Below, piece after piece: positions 23,399 to 34,704 of a DNA stretch of 64,000 nucleotides (position 1 is the first letter of the stretch; every line of letters starts with the position of its first letter). The translations under genes were made by a program, and so were the position numbers. Where the stretch lies: the NCBI GenBank assembly GCA_022559845.1, contig CM040126.1, forward strand, positions 45,254,458 through 45,318,457, written 5' to 3'. The notes under the pieces are model-generated. The model made no database searches, was not told the DNA's origin, and saw nothing but the letters and a program-made list of their open reading frames with translations. The stretch comes from Amorphophallus konjac. Taxonomy: Eukaryota; Streptophyta; Magnoliopsida; Alismatales; Araceae.

Positions 23399-24709
23399 TT
23401 CGTGCCGTCGGTGAGCCACCACAAGCCGGTCTTCATCCTGCTGTCCCAAACTCGGAGTTGCAGGACAGCAGCTCGATGAAAGGTCTGGTACGGAAAATCC
23501 GACTGTTGGATCATTGCGAACCTTTGAGGGTAGGTTCTCCCCGTCTTAGGCCATTCCCAGTTTAAATTTGAGGTCGATCAGAGCTCGTTTAGTTTATTTC
23601 CCAGCCACCTGTTCATCTTCCCCCAAATCTACCTGTGTGTAGGTCCGTGGGATAGATCTTGGCACCCGATTTTTATTCCCCCTCAAACGTTGTCCAAATC
23701 TCACAAAAGATCTATGCGTCTCCGTAACCCTCCTCTCTATCTACCATAAAAATCCCTGATCCTAATTGGGTCATTTGATCCTCGGTAAAATCCCTTGATC
23801 AGGGAGGTTAGGTTTTGTCCAACATGTTCTGTATTTCAGGATAGTGTGCTCAGTACACTTGTAGTCATTTTAATTTCAAATCCAGCCATTGGATGAGTTT
23901 GGACTTCCAATATGTTGTAGGATTTTGAGTCCCCTTTCCAACGGTATCCTTTGTGTCACGATCCGATGTCGGGATTGAGCGTACCATCCGATCTCGTTGA
24001 AGCGCGTAGTTCTGGCCAGAGACACAGCTGCGGGACAGCCTTGGGAAACAAATCCCAAGAAATTGCCCGCCAACACTCCGGTGACCGCCGCTCCCGGGGA
24101 TCGACCCGGGACACTCCAGGAGCGCCCCCGTCAGTCGCTGACTCCAGAAGCCTTCCAGAGGACGCCGCTCCTTTGGAGGTCCATGGTTGCTGTCCTGCCG
24201 ACCAGCAAGCAGCCGAACCGGAGCCGCCGCCTGCCGCCGCCCAAGACCCGCCAACGTGCTGCCCGCCAACCCAAGTTCGGTGCTCCCGGAGTTGTAGTGT
24301 AGCCTGTTACCTCCCTGCGTGGAGTGGGCCATTATTTTTTTGCTGTAACTAAATATTACCGTTGTACCGGGACATCTTCCCCACGCCCCGAGCGTGGAGG
24401 TACACCCGCCACCCCCTCGTAGATGTATTTTGCTTTCCTAGTATACGTTCTTATGCCGCTGCTAGAGAGCATGTTAGGATCCTAGCTCGTATCATTTAAA
24501 TCACCACTGCGAGATAGAGAGCGAGACCCGTCCCGTGACTCATTCCGAGTGCGAGAGTAAGTCGATCACCCGAGACTCAAAGCCGGTTACTCAATCGTGC
24601 AGATCGTCGCGCTTCCCTCGATGGGGACGACCGTGAGTTAGCACTTCTTGTTTGGGGCATATAACCTCTTCTAGAGCTCTTTAGGTGCCTCATTGTATCG
24701 TTGTTGCTA

Positions 24710-24714
24710 GTCGT
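24710..24714. repeat. Target-site duplication of the Tat element
   Basis: GTCGT here and GTCAT at 45643-45647, differing by one G-to-A change at a CpG. Confidence 0.75.
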
Positions 24715-26465
24715 TGTAGATATATTTTCTTCCTCCCTCGAATCCGTTCCTCTTCAAAAGGTCTTCCCAAGTCTATTCTATCATCTCCATGTGAGGAACA
24801 AATGAAGACAGAGGAAGAAAAAAAAGTGTAACAAACTGTGATCGCCACCAAAGCACCGAACGTGATGAACACGCCATGCTTTGGAAAGAAGAGGGAGACA
24901 CTCGCCTGACTGCAGCACTGGTAAGATGAGCGGTTGATTGAGAACCCCCTAAAGGACGCACGGTCTTACGATAGACCGTCTAATGGCGCTGCAAGAGGTG
25001 TGGGATGAAAGACTCCTGGCTGTTGAACGGCTCTGTAGTGACCGCAGGAAGAAGATGGACGGCCCAGTCTGCACCGCACGTCTTCTTGAACGGACTGCTC
25101 GGAACCGCGCAAGACCACCAACCTAGAAGTCGCAAAGGGGTCCGACCTCCACCCTCTCCGACCGGCCAGAGGGGATGGGCCTCGTGCTAAGAATTGCTGA
25201 CCTGCAAGACAACGGGAAAATACACACAGAAACAACCTAAATTAGAACTGAATGGTGTAGTAAATGTCACAATAATAAGGGATGAACATGAACAAATGGA
25301 AAAGGGGATACCTGGGGGATTTTAAACCCCTAGGGTGGCAAAAACGTGGGTGGATGTATGCATGGTAATGAGGATGAAGGGGAACGTAAAGAGAAAGTAA
25401 TGCATGCAATGAAGACGTGACAGAATCTATGCAACACAAAGGACTCAAAATAAGACTACACCCTGAATCGGAGGCTTATGTGGACGTAGAAAGCCTCCCT
25501 CCTTGGTGCTAGGTCGCTCAAGAATGCGGCAGAGCTTCGCCGTCGACCAAAAAGCTCCCCCCTTTTCAAGTCCGGCCCTTAGGGTCTATTTATAGAGCCT
25601 AGAAAGCCAGCCCCGAAATTAGGGTTTAGAGGCATTTTTAGGACGAGATAATTAAAGGAAAATCGTAGATAAATGAATTATCTTTTATCCAGTCGAAACG
25701 GCACCTAAAATGGTTGATTATCCGCGGAGAAATTGATGGGCAAAGTTGGAGATAAAACCACGGATAAAATGGGATAAAACCGTTAAAATTCAACAATCGA
25801 CGGGATGAACGGTCTTACGATAGACCGCTCAACTGGATGGGCGGTTACCTGGCCGTCCAACCCCGTCGGTGGAAATTCAAAATAATCAGAAAATAATCCC
25901 AACTATCCATCGAACTGACCGAAACGTTTGCCGTTGGACTCTCATATATGAACGGCTCAGTTGAGACCGTTCAAAGGAAGAGCGGTAAGGACAAACCGTT
26001 CTAGTGCTGTCGGTGGAAAATCAAAATAGATAAGATAATTAGATAATTATCTGAGAAAACTCTTAAGCGCAGGACTCTGAGATATGCGCGGTCACCCTTA
26101 GTCCGTCCATCAAGTTGAACGGCTAGGAGAGGGCCGCACAAAAGCTTGTCGGTGGAAATTCCAAAAATTACCCAAAATACTCCAAGATATATGGACGGAC
26201 AACGTTCAACCGCTCATTAATTGAGCGGCCAGGGAGGAACCGTTCATGCATATGGACGCTTAAAACTTATAAAAAGCCCAATCAACCAAAATCAAGGCCT
26301 GATAAGCCATGAATCAATTTGGACCTAACCAAGGAGGGAGGCAACCCAAAAATTGGCCCAAAGCATGCCTGAAAGCAGCCCCAACGAGTGGTGGACAACT
26401 CGAGGCATCAACAAATGGGAGTAAGAGAAACGACTCAACTTATCGGTGAAAAACGGGTGTCAACA
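24715..26465 (-). repeat. Tat element 3' LTR
   Basis: 1751 bp, direct repeat of 43900-45642. The part up to about 25800 is nearly identical to the other LTR; the part from about 25830 to 26465 (U3) is clearly more diverged. Minus-strand TATA box TATAAATA at 25587-25594. About 13 CGG-N10-12-CCG palindromes. Confidence 0.92.
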
Positions 26466-26478
26466 GATGCCCCTCCTT
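26466..26478 (-). promoter_or_regulatory. Polypurine tract of the Tat element
   Basis: Minus strand reads AAGGAGGGGCATC directly before the 3' LTR start TGTTGACACCC. It primes plus-strand DNA synthesis. Confidence 0.8.
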
Positions 26479-27427
26479 AACGTCCTCTTTGCAGGGGAGC
26501 GAGCGGAGGTGAAGCGGAATTGACATGGAACATGGAGATGAAGCGGAGATGCAGCGGAGTGGACCGAAAAAGTGGGCGTTAAGGCAAAACGACACCCTTT
26601 TTTACCAACAAGCGACAGGAATCTTCGGGAAAACTCTGAACCAAACGCAAGGAATGATCAAACCAAAAGCGACACCAGTCTGGAGGAACTAAACTAAATG
26701 AAATAAATCGACAAGACCGACCTCATGAGGGACATAATCCCGTGGTCCAATGAGGGGGCCACAAAAGCAAGCATCAAAAGTAAAGGAAACATGCTAAAGC
26801 TCCAGACGGGGACCTCTCAATCAACCAAACCAAGCGAATCGACCAAAGAGAACCTTCCAACTCAGAGTGGAATTAACTCTCTTACTCGGATATCAAACAC
26901 ACAGCTAACCATCACGGGTGGGACATCATTCAGGCAAATCCAACGGGTCATGAAAGCTCAAAAGATGCGTATGATGCATGCTGGGCTAAAATAAAAGAAA
27001 TCGTTAAAATAGATGCAAAGAAAGATTAAAATATAAAATACTCGAGAATAATATTGCTAAGCTGGGAAAATCAGAGTCAAGATACCATCTGCAACCACAG
27101 CGTGCAGGATAGAACCATCCTCCCCGTGATATCCCAACCTAACGGCCTATCCGAAGGTTAAACACGGGAACCTGGATCATCATCGTTTTTGATGAAGGGG
27201 AACATCAGATCCTGGAACACGTAGATAACCAACTGGTTCTCGAGATAGTATACTATAATACCATATAGTAATGCAATAATGAGTGTAGGGACAGAAAGCC
27301 ATACCTGACTTACCTGTGCAGGCGAAACGGCAAGTGAAATCTTGATGCTGCACATAGATTGTTAACAATATTTGCAATGATATCATAATTCATCAATTAA
27401 ACATTAAATGCAAACAACCTTCAAGCA
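26479..27427. other. Noncoding spacer between PPT and antisense gene A
   Basis: No supported gene; short open frames have no domain. Confidence 0.45.
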
Positions 27428-27580
27428 TGAACGGTTAGGGAACAACCGCCCTATGAAGAACGGTTACTGTAGAACCGTACATATCATGGAATTTGAACCG
27501 ACTTAAAAAGCTTACCGTTGAAGATAAACGGTCATACTCCAACAGCACAAACCAAGGACGGTCTATCGCTAGACCGTACA
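27428..27580. repeat. Palindrome cluster upstream of antisense gene A
   Basis: Four CGG...CCG units, for example GAACGGTTAGGGAACAACCG (27429) and GGACGGTCTATCGCTAGACC (27555). They lie 130-280 bp before the first possible ATG of gene A. Confidence 0.8.
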
Positions 27581-27711
27581 TCCTCTGCAACCTCGAAAAA
27601 ACAAACCCTTCGCCTCCCTCCACCGTAACCGACGGTGGAAGGACGAAGGGCAAACCTTAGCCCATTCTCAACCCCTCTCTCTCAATCTCTCAAACTCCCT
27701 CACTCCCCATC

Positions 27712-27945
27712 TTGCCTCTCACTCCAATGCGCCAGAAGCATCAGGCCCGCCGCCCCGAGATGGCCGAAGAAGCAACGACGCCATCACCGTCGACCGCCGC
27801 CGCGGCGGCGAACGCCGGAGAACCACCGGTGCCGGAGAGGACCACGCCGCCACCCACAGCCGAGGAAGAGGTCGCCGTCGTGGAAGGAGACGTCGGAGAA
27901 GACGCACCGGCAGAGAAACCGGCCAAAAAACCAAGGGACCCCGAG
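27712..27945 (+). CDS. Antisense gene A, tentative first exon
   Basis: Opens at ATG 27712 (a second ATG at 27727) and codes a low-complexity Ala/Pro/Glu-rich segment of about 78 residues ending KPAKKPRDPE. It then meets a good donor, GAG|GTAGGA at 27945/27946. A CT-rich 5' UTR-like stretch precedes it. A KPAKK-type segment also ends the first exon of antisense gene B (KPAKKERE), which supports a real, related N-terminus. Joining this exon to the acceptor at 28613 does not give the frame used by the following exon, so either a frameshift occurred or the true splice differs. Confidence 0.45.
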
Positions 27946-28104
27946 GTAGGAGCCCTAAAACTTCATCCATTTCCATTTTCATTCCATTTTTGAGCCATGC
28001 ATGTTAGTTTGGGGGCTTTTTCAAGGGATTTAGAGGGCTTAGGGGCCGGTTTGGGGGGGCGCAGTGGCTTCCCTACCGGTGGGAAAACCCTCACCGTCGT
28101 CGGG

Positions 28105-28520
28105 GAAGACGACGGTAGGGCGGTTCAGTCAAAACCGCACAAACAAAAACAAGCGGCTCACATAGAGCCGCCCAACATCCATACGGCCCAGGAGTAGCCG
28201 TTCAAACTCACAACCACAGAACCAAACCAACCAATGACGGTGAGAGGCTCACCGCTCAAACAATCAGACGGGCCTCATCGGTCCGTTCCAAAACCTGTCA
28301 ACAAAGAACCATGCGGTCCCTATAGGACCGCCCAACCTTCCTGCGGCGCAGGAGCGACCGTTTGACACTAAGAAGTATGAGGAAAGAACGGTGCGAGATT
28401 ACCCGTTCAAGATAGGAACGGCCTACACCGGCCCGTTCAAAACCCAGAACGTAAAGAGTAGAACGATGCACATCAGACCGTTAGATGGAATGAGCGGCCT
28501 GTGGGTAACCGCTCTACTGA
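28105..28520. repeat. Palindrome cluster inside the presumed first intron of gene A
   Basis: About ten to twelve CGG...CCG units in 400 bp, for example GGGCGGTTCAGTCAAAACCG, AGCGGCTCACATAGAGCCGC, ATGCGGTCCCTATAGGACCG and GAACGGCCTACACCGGCCCG. Confidence 0.85.
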
Positions 28521-28603
28521 CAGAGACCTAAGCTTTGATGGTTTTATTTAGAAATGAAACAAAATACTTAAGTAAATTACTAAAATGCATCTAAAATGAA
28601 TGA

Positions 28604-31023
28604 ATGAATGCAGGGAAGCGCAGGACCCGCACCTCGTGGCTGCAGGTCCGCGCAGTGTACTTAGCACTGCCGGACTTCCAGAGGGAGCGGTTGGCTGCCA
28701 TGGGGTTCGCCCCATTCCTGAGCATCGAGGTGTGTCGATTCGACGCAGCTCTGCTCTACGCCCTGCACGACCGCTGGGACCCAGTGAGTCAGACGTTCCT
28801 TTTCCCGTGGGGGCACATGGTCCCCACGTTGGAGGACGTGGCCAGGCTCACTGGCCTTCGGGTGCACGGGTCACCGGTCAGCGGGACTACGTTTCCCGAC
28901 TACCGGGCGATGGCTCGGGAGTTGCTGGGCTTGAGCTACGGCGCCCCGAGAGGCAGTCGACTCTCCTTCCCCGGGCTGGTCTCCAGGATAGCCTGGGGTT
29001 ACGACGGGCTGGAGTTGCAGTCGGCGAGCAGCCGGAGGAGCACTTGCAGCGGCTGATAGAGCTGGCGCGGCCGAGAGTTGCAGCAGGACCGGGAGCGGAG
29101 GCAGACCGAGTTTTGCGGCGGTTCCTGATGTTGCTGTTTGGACGGCTTCTCTTCTCCACCAGAGCGGACGTGATGAGCTGCCGCTTCCTCCCCTTCTTCC
29201 AGGAGCTCGAGCATGTTGGGGACTACGCCTGGGGGGCAGCAGTCCTCGCGTTCCTCTTCGACACCCTCAGTTCGACTGCGCGTCGGACGATGCTCGGGGG
29301 CTTCTCCCCCTTACTCCAGGTATGACTTCTACCTTAGACTTAATTATGTAATTCTACATGTTTGCTAGTTGCTGACACGATGCTGTGATGCAGGTGTGGG
29401 CCTACGTGTACCTACGTGGGCTAGGCAGAGGCGAGGAGACCCGTCCTGGGCTCCTGCCGATCGCACGGAGGTGGACAGCACCTCGGGAGACCGTAGCCTT
29501 GAGGCAGCAGGTCCGAGAGTTGCAGGACGACCTCGACTCCCTACCGTATTCCTCTGTATGCTTCTAAACTCAGACTCTTTATTAAATGCAATTCTTATAT
29601 GATGATGATGCTGATGCGAGTTCCTATTTTTTGCAGGTACGGTGGACACCCTACACAGAGGAGGGCCAGGAGGGTCAGCCTTGGGTGGTTGGCGCCCTTG
29701 CCTTCGCCGGATGAGATGTGTGGCTTCATTGCGTGAACGTGGTGGAGCCACTACATTACAGGTTGGTGATGAGGACCATCGGGGTCCACCAGCCCGCGGT
29801 GGAGTTCCCAGCGCCTGAGAAGGCGGGGGAGCGAGTGACGAGGATGACGCGGGGCCTAGCAGCAGCTTTTGATTGGTCGACGAGGAATGCTGCGCAGGTG
29901 GCTGATTGGAGAGCTCTGGGGCGAGTGGTGACCGCCCGAGCGGAGAGCGACTCGGCGTACTACACTGCGTACGCCAGACACTACCGGGACCAGGTGTTCC
30001 GGGGTGCCCACCGACCGGTACGACTTCTAAACTCAAACTCTGTCTATTATGCTTATGATGATTATATGATTATGCATTGACAATTGGACTTCTAAATGCA
30101 GATCGACCCAGCGGGACGACTAGCGGAGCTACAGGGGCTCCTACACTCCACCATCAGGGCCTTACTGGTGAGTTTTCTAAACCCTAAACTCTTTAAATTA
30201 TGCAAATGCTTATGATTATGATTATGCATGTGACTGACCTGGAGTTTTGGATGTAGCGTGCTGAGGGGGCCCAGAGACAGGGGGCCGATGCTCCTTCTTC
30301 TTCCTCTACCCAGACTCCTGCAGACCGGGCCGAGCGGGAGGCTGACTTTGCCAGGATGGTAGCGCGGGCCAAGGCGGCCGAGGTGGCGCTCACCGAGAGG
30401 GTATGCAAATCACTACACTTCCCCTTTGCTTATTTATGCTTATGATATGAAAGGCAATTGACTGACAATTATATATGTGTATGCAGACGTCCGAGCTGAC
30501 CCGCCTCAGGGCCGAGCTAGAGCAGAGCCGGGCAGCGGCTCGGGAGGAGGTGGCCCGTGTGCGGGAGGAGGCAGCACAGAGCCGACCAGTGGACGCGCTG
30601 GAGATAGCACTTCTTCGGCTGAGCTGGAGCGTCTTCGGGCCAGCGCGACCGAGGTGTACCGCTACCGGGCCGAGACGGAGCGACTTCGAGCCGCGCGACC
30701 GAGGCGGAGCGCTACCGGGCCTGAGGCGGAGGGCTTACCGGACTGAGGCAGAGCAGGCCCGGCTGCAGGTTGCCAGGTTGGAGGGCAAGGTGGAGGGCAT
30801 GAGAGAGGCGAGTCGGGAGCGCAGCAGAGCGACTCCGAGTGGCAGCCACGGCACCCACGGCTCTGTTAGGAGTTACTTCACGGGTTCCTCCGGTCACCGG
30901 AGGAATGAGGAGGAGGAGCGATGCCGGCGACGGCGTGACGAGGCGACCTCAGCGATGCCACCCCCAAAGAGGCACGAGGGCGGTGGAGACAACGACGGGG
31001 GTCAGGGAGAGGGAGAGACTTGA
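28604..31023 (+). pseudogene. Antisense gene A: plant-mobile-domain protein with coiled coil
   Basis: Exons by GT-AG rules: 28614-29319, 29394-29555, 29637-30017, 30102-30167, 30257-30400 and 30487-31023. Each of the four middle exons is a multiple of three, and the five introns (74-89 bp) are all phase 0. The first exons code a PMD-type fold: ALHDRWDPVSQTFLFPWGHM, VPTLEDVARLTGLRVHG, DYAWGAAVLAFLFDTL, LLQ|VWAYVYLRGLG across a junction, and VWLHCVNVVEPLHYRLVMRT. The last exons code a Glu/Arg/Ala-rich coiled coil and a basic C-terminus. PMD domains occur in plant MAIN-type proteins and in retroelements; biochemical role unknown. Breaks: a frameshift near 29000-29040, an in-frame TGA at 29712-29714 and disturbed frames at 30600-30720. 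It lies opposite to gag-pol, between integrase and 3' LTR. Confidence 0.8.
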
Positions 31024-31467
31024 CTTTGTGTACTGGGCCCGACTTTTGTACATATGATGTGATATGATATGATAGTGATATGCATGTTTTTATTTTGGAT
31101 TTTGTGGGTGAATGAATGTATGAATGTATGAATGGACAGATGCGACTACCGACTCGACATGAGTGCGTGAGTGAGAGACAACGACTATGGGTGAGACACG
31201 ACTACGAGTGAGACGCGACACAAGTGTGGGTGAGATAGAGGGACGTCGACCTTGAGTGAGAGAGAGTGTGTGACAACAAATGAGCGAGATGAGGGACGTC
31301 AAATGGGTGAGATGAGAGACGTCAAATGAGTGAGAAGGAGTGAGGTGAGAGACGCCCAAATGAGTGAAAAGGAGAGCGCCAAATGAGTGAGATGAGAGCG
31401 TCAAATGAGTGAGAAGGAGAGCGAGGAGCACGACTATTAGTTTGGACAGGTTGACAAAGGGCTGCGG
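31024..31467. other. Spacer after gene A, GAGTGAGA-rich
   Basis: Reiterated TGAGTGAGA / GACGTCAAATGAGTGAGA words at 31160-31430. No gene. Confidence 0.6.
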
Positions 31468-31715
31468 ATCAGATGAACGGCTCTCATTAAGCCGCGCAAA
31501 GCTAAAAACGGTTCATAATAGACCGTTCCAAGGAGAATTGAACGGTTGAATATTAACCGTGCTGAATGATGAACGGTTTACAATAAACCGCTCGAGAGTA
31601 AGAACGATCAAGTTCAGGCCGCCTAAATCCTGGCCCTCGGGTTCTCTGGAGGATGATGAACGGTCAGTTACAGACCGCTCAAGAGGATGGGCGGTCTATC
31701 GTAAGACCGTCCAAG
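31468..31715. repeat. Palindrome cluster between antisense genes A and B
   Basis: About eight CGG...CCG units, for example GAACGGCTCTCATTAAGCCG, GAACGGTTTACAATAAACCG, GAACGGTCAGTTACAGACCG and GGGCGGTCTATCGTAAGACC. Confidence 0.85.
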
Positions 31716-31860
31716 TGGGCACCCTGCGAACTCAAAGGGGACTCTCCTGGAGAGTCCCCAACCCGAGGGAAAACTGCCTCATACCTATCCAAACCTCATC
31801 TTGACCCGTCCCAGACTTATCCAACCCCAATCTTAAGAGCCTTAGGCTTCCTAACAAGCC

Positions 31861-31869
31861 TTATAAGTA
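31861..31869 (+). promoter_or_regulatory. TATA-like box before antisense gene B
   Basis: TTATAAGTA, 80-90 bp upstream of ATG 31950, followed by a pyrimidine-rich leader. Confidence 0.45.
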
Positions 31870-31949
31870 GGAGGGGAGTCTAAATTCGTAGTTCACACAT
31901 CCTCTTCCTTCCAAGCCTTGAAACCTTTGATTTTCACCACCAAATCATC

Positions 31950-33382
31950 ATGAAGAGGGCCCTAGAGGGGAGTTCTATGGAGGGAGCATCTTTTGAAGGG
32001 CCAAAGCCGGCCAAAAAAGAGCGGGAAGTGCTCCAACGGCTAACTGCGATCCCGCGACATCTGAGCTCAAGCCCTATGAGAGAGGTTAGTTAATCATATT
32101 TCATTCAATTCAATTCTCTTTCATTTACTTACATGCTTTTCTTTCCTCTCTTTCTTCCAACCTCAGCTTCTTCCTGGCGCGAGGCGGTATTCCACCTTGA
32201 AGTGGCTGGCTCCCATGGTCCGCGCCTTGCCCCTAGGAGTGACATCCATCCTGAGATCCTGGCACTTACAACCTCTCTAGTGTTAGGTCAGAACTACCCA
32301 AAACTCTCTCTTGATTGGCATAGTATCTCAGCCTTAGTTGAGATATGGCATCCTCAGACCCACACATTCATCTTCCCGTCATTCGAGGCCATTGTCCTAC
32401 TAGAGGTGGTAGAGACCTACTTCTCTTTACCCAGGTCCCAGGTGGGAGGGGAAGACTTAGTGTGTCATACCGTTGCCCCTATAGATGGTAGACTTATTTA
32501 AGGAGGGTTTATACCAGATAGCAGGGAGGTCCACACCTTCGTAGGCCCACGTCAGATTCACCTTCTTCCTCTTAGCCAGTGGGTAGTGGAGCATTGTAAG
32601 AATAAGTGTGGGTGGGATGAAGCCATAGCTAGGGCTGCGTCCATTTGCTTATGTGGGCCTATCTTGTTTCCTTCAGTTGACCATGTTCTAGAGATGCCCC
32701 TTCTTAGTACCATTAGTGGCCTATGGCAGGGACTTTCCATCTCCCAGGCCATCCTTGCTTACTTGTACGAGGGCCTTACTTCAGCAGCCTTAGGAGGTCC
32801 TCTGTTTGGCTCTATGATCCTCCTAGAGTGTTGGATGGGTGCTAGGATGAAATTCATCTATAGGGAGGATGTCTCTTCGGCTAGCAGGATCTTCGGGAGC
32901 CACCCCCTCTTCTTCATAGGTGGCACGTTCGGATTCTCCCCGCAGGTAGAGTGCAGGACAGCTGAGATGAAGACCAGGGATGAGTGGCGATGTACATCAA
33001 CAGACTGCCCCTGGATAGGTTCGTGATGCGCCCGGGCTTCCTCCGCGACGGTACTGTCAGAGTTCCCAGGAGGTCAGGCTTAGACTTGAGGCTCGTGAGC
33101 GACACCGCACTGGCGATGTACAGCCCGCACCGGTGCTACCTACAGGTTGGACTACCCCGGACTGTTCTACCAGCACTACCCCACCTTCCCGCACTACAGG
33201 CGAGGAGGATTGGTACGGAGGAGGACGAGCAGGCGGTCAGGAGTGCCCTGATCATGTGGGAGGTGAGCAGGGTGCTTACCCTACCAGCAGAGGTTGCAGA
33301 GATCCCAGCGACGCGCCAGGCCTACGTTAGAGAGCTGAGAGAGATACGTCCCCGCGGGGATGCCCAGCGGAGGACTGAGTGA
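31950..33382 (+). pseudogene. Antisense gene B: PMD/DUF7745-like protein
   Basis: ATG 31950 opens a 45-codon exon (MKRALEGSSMEGASFEG...) ending at a GAG|GTTAGT donor (32084/32085). An 82-bp intron ends CCTCAG at 32166. The second exon codes, over broken frames, ALVEIWHPQTHTFIFPSFEA, SICLCGPILFPSVDHVLE, ISQAILAYLYEGLTSAALGG, PLFGSMILLECWMGAR, INRLPLDRFVMRPG, YSPHRCYLQVG and a C-terminal helix-rich tail, stop at 33380-33382. The order (W.P.T..F, the LFP block, the ILAYLY block, a GC-type LLE.W segment) resembles the PMD/DUF7745 group found in plant retroelements, and parallels gene A. In-frame stops at about 32279 and at 32499-32501 and a frameshift near 33000 mark it as decayed. The family call is from remembered motifs and is moderate. 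Confidence 0.65.
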
Positions 33383-33770
33383 TTTCCTTTTGTTTTCATG
33401 ATGATGATGTTGGATAGGACTCATGTGTTTAGAAAGCTTGATACATGGAATGAATAAATTTAATGATTGGATTGAATTTGAGCTTTGTTTGGGTTATGAG
33501 GTGATTGCATAGGTTGGAATAGGATTTTTTTTTTTTTTACCATTCACATGGCCTCGAGCCAACTGCACTTTCTGCTTCAACCTGCCCCTGCACACACAAA
33601 AATACAGAAAATAGATTAAATCTGTTTTAGGCTTAACCCCTTGCCTATGACAAGTTAGGAAAGTGACCAGCTCTTGATCTTTGGTCAAGGGGGTAAGCCT
33701 TATTAAATAGGCAAATAACAAATGTCAAATGAATGCAATGGATGCTATGAATGCAAAATGAAGAAAATCC

Positions 33771-33944
33771 TTTTTTGGAGTTTTGAAAATATCTGATTTT
33801 TTTGAGTTTTGCAATATCTGATTTTTTTGAGTTTTGAAATATCTGATTTTTTTTTGAGTTTTGACATATCTGATTTTTTTTGAGTTTTTAGAATATCTGA
33901 TTTTTTTGAGTTTTGAAATATCTGATTTTTTTTGAGTTTTGACA
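33771..33944 (+). repeat. 25-27-bp tandem repeat, seven copies
   Basis: Unit TTTTTTTGAGTTTTGAAATA + TCTGA, differing mainly in T-run length; lies just downstream of gene B. Confidence 0.92.
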
Positions 33945-34704
33945 CCAGCTTAGACCCGACGACAGGGAACCTCCCCATCTCACCAGGGGCCTCCCGGGCT
34001 CAACGTGCAATACAAAGGACCGCTCGTGGCCGGTGCTAACCTTGCTTTGGCGGTGCCTCTACCGAGGCCATACCCGGGGTAGGATCCAATCCTTGGAAAA
34101 ATAAAACAGATTTTAATAGGAAGACTGGCGATAGGTATAGAGGTTTTTTTAGGGTTTGAGTTCTTCTCGCGACACCCCCTTTTCAAAGAATTTGGTCTGT
34201 TGCGCCGGGGCTTTATGTCCACTCTCGAACCTACTTCCGCTCTAGGCACGCATGCGACCGGGCTCATAACGTCCCGTGGGAAAACTGTACTGCCACTCTT
34301 GTCATGCCTAGTTTTGCTATGTTTGGGGACTTTCAAACTTTTTGGAGAGCTGCGAGCTTTGAGGGAGCTTTTAGCCTCGATTTCCCCCCCTTTTTTTATT
34401 TCTTTATTTCTTTTCTTTCTTGTTCTTTTGCGGAATAAGGTCATAATGGACTGCCCCTATTTGAGACCTCTTTAGATCGGTTCTCGCCCCTTTATTCACC
34501 CTTTGCCCCTATTTTCAGCCGAGAGGGAAGGAAAACAAGGACTTTCACCCTTCCTGAAGCATGGCCAAGGCAGAAACGGCGTTTATGCAAAAGAAAGAAA
34601 CCGACCCACGAGAGGTTGTGTAGTGTGTGAAATGTTGAACCAGGGATTTCCTTTCGTGATCAAGTGAAGGCGCACCCCGCCACCAAGTCGTTGCTGGTTT
34701 GACT
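33945..34704. other. Spacer between antisense gene B and pol
   Basis: An open frame at 33980-34444 (minus) has no recognisable domain and is Lys/Arg/Pro-biased; not annotated as a gene. Confidence 0.4.

Larger units (their letters stand above)
22879..24714 (+). mobile_element. Probable left part of a Gypsy 5' LTR, split by the Tat insertion
   Basis: Starts TGTAAGGAACCCAATTTCC, has a TATA-like ATATTTATAG near 23172 and long noncoding CT-rich leader DNA. It runs without break to GTCGT, the target duplication of the Tat element. The continuation is at 45648-45727, where the sequence ends in GCATCA next to a PBS. The exact start is a guess. Overlapping open frames at 23865-24352 have no known domain. 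Confidence 0.4.

Noticed and set aside
23865..24352. Overlapping frames on both strands in a GC-rich stretch
   Set aside because: Both strands open at once; composition effect within LTR-like DNA.
24715..31715. CGG-N11-CCG units as Gal4-type Zn2Cys6 binding sites
   Set aside because: The shape matches, but that factor family is fungal; the units are also longer inverted repeats with GAA/TTC flanks. Kept only as an unexplained palindrome.
33980..34444. 154-codon minus-strand frame after Tat integrase
   Set aside because: Basic, Pro/Ser-biased, no known domain; could be chance in a 3' UTR.
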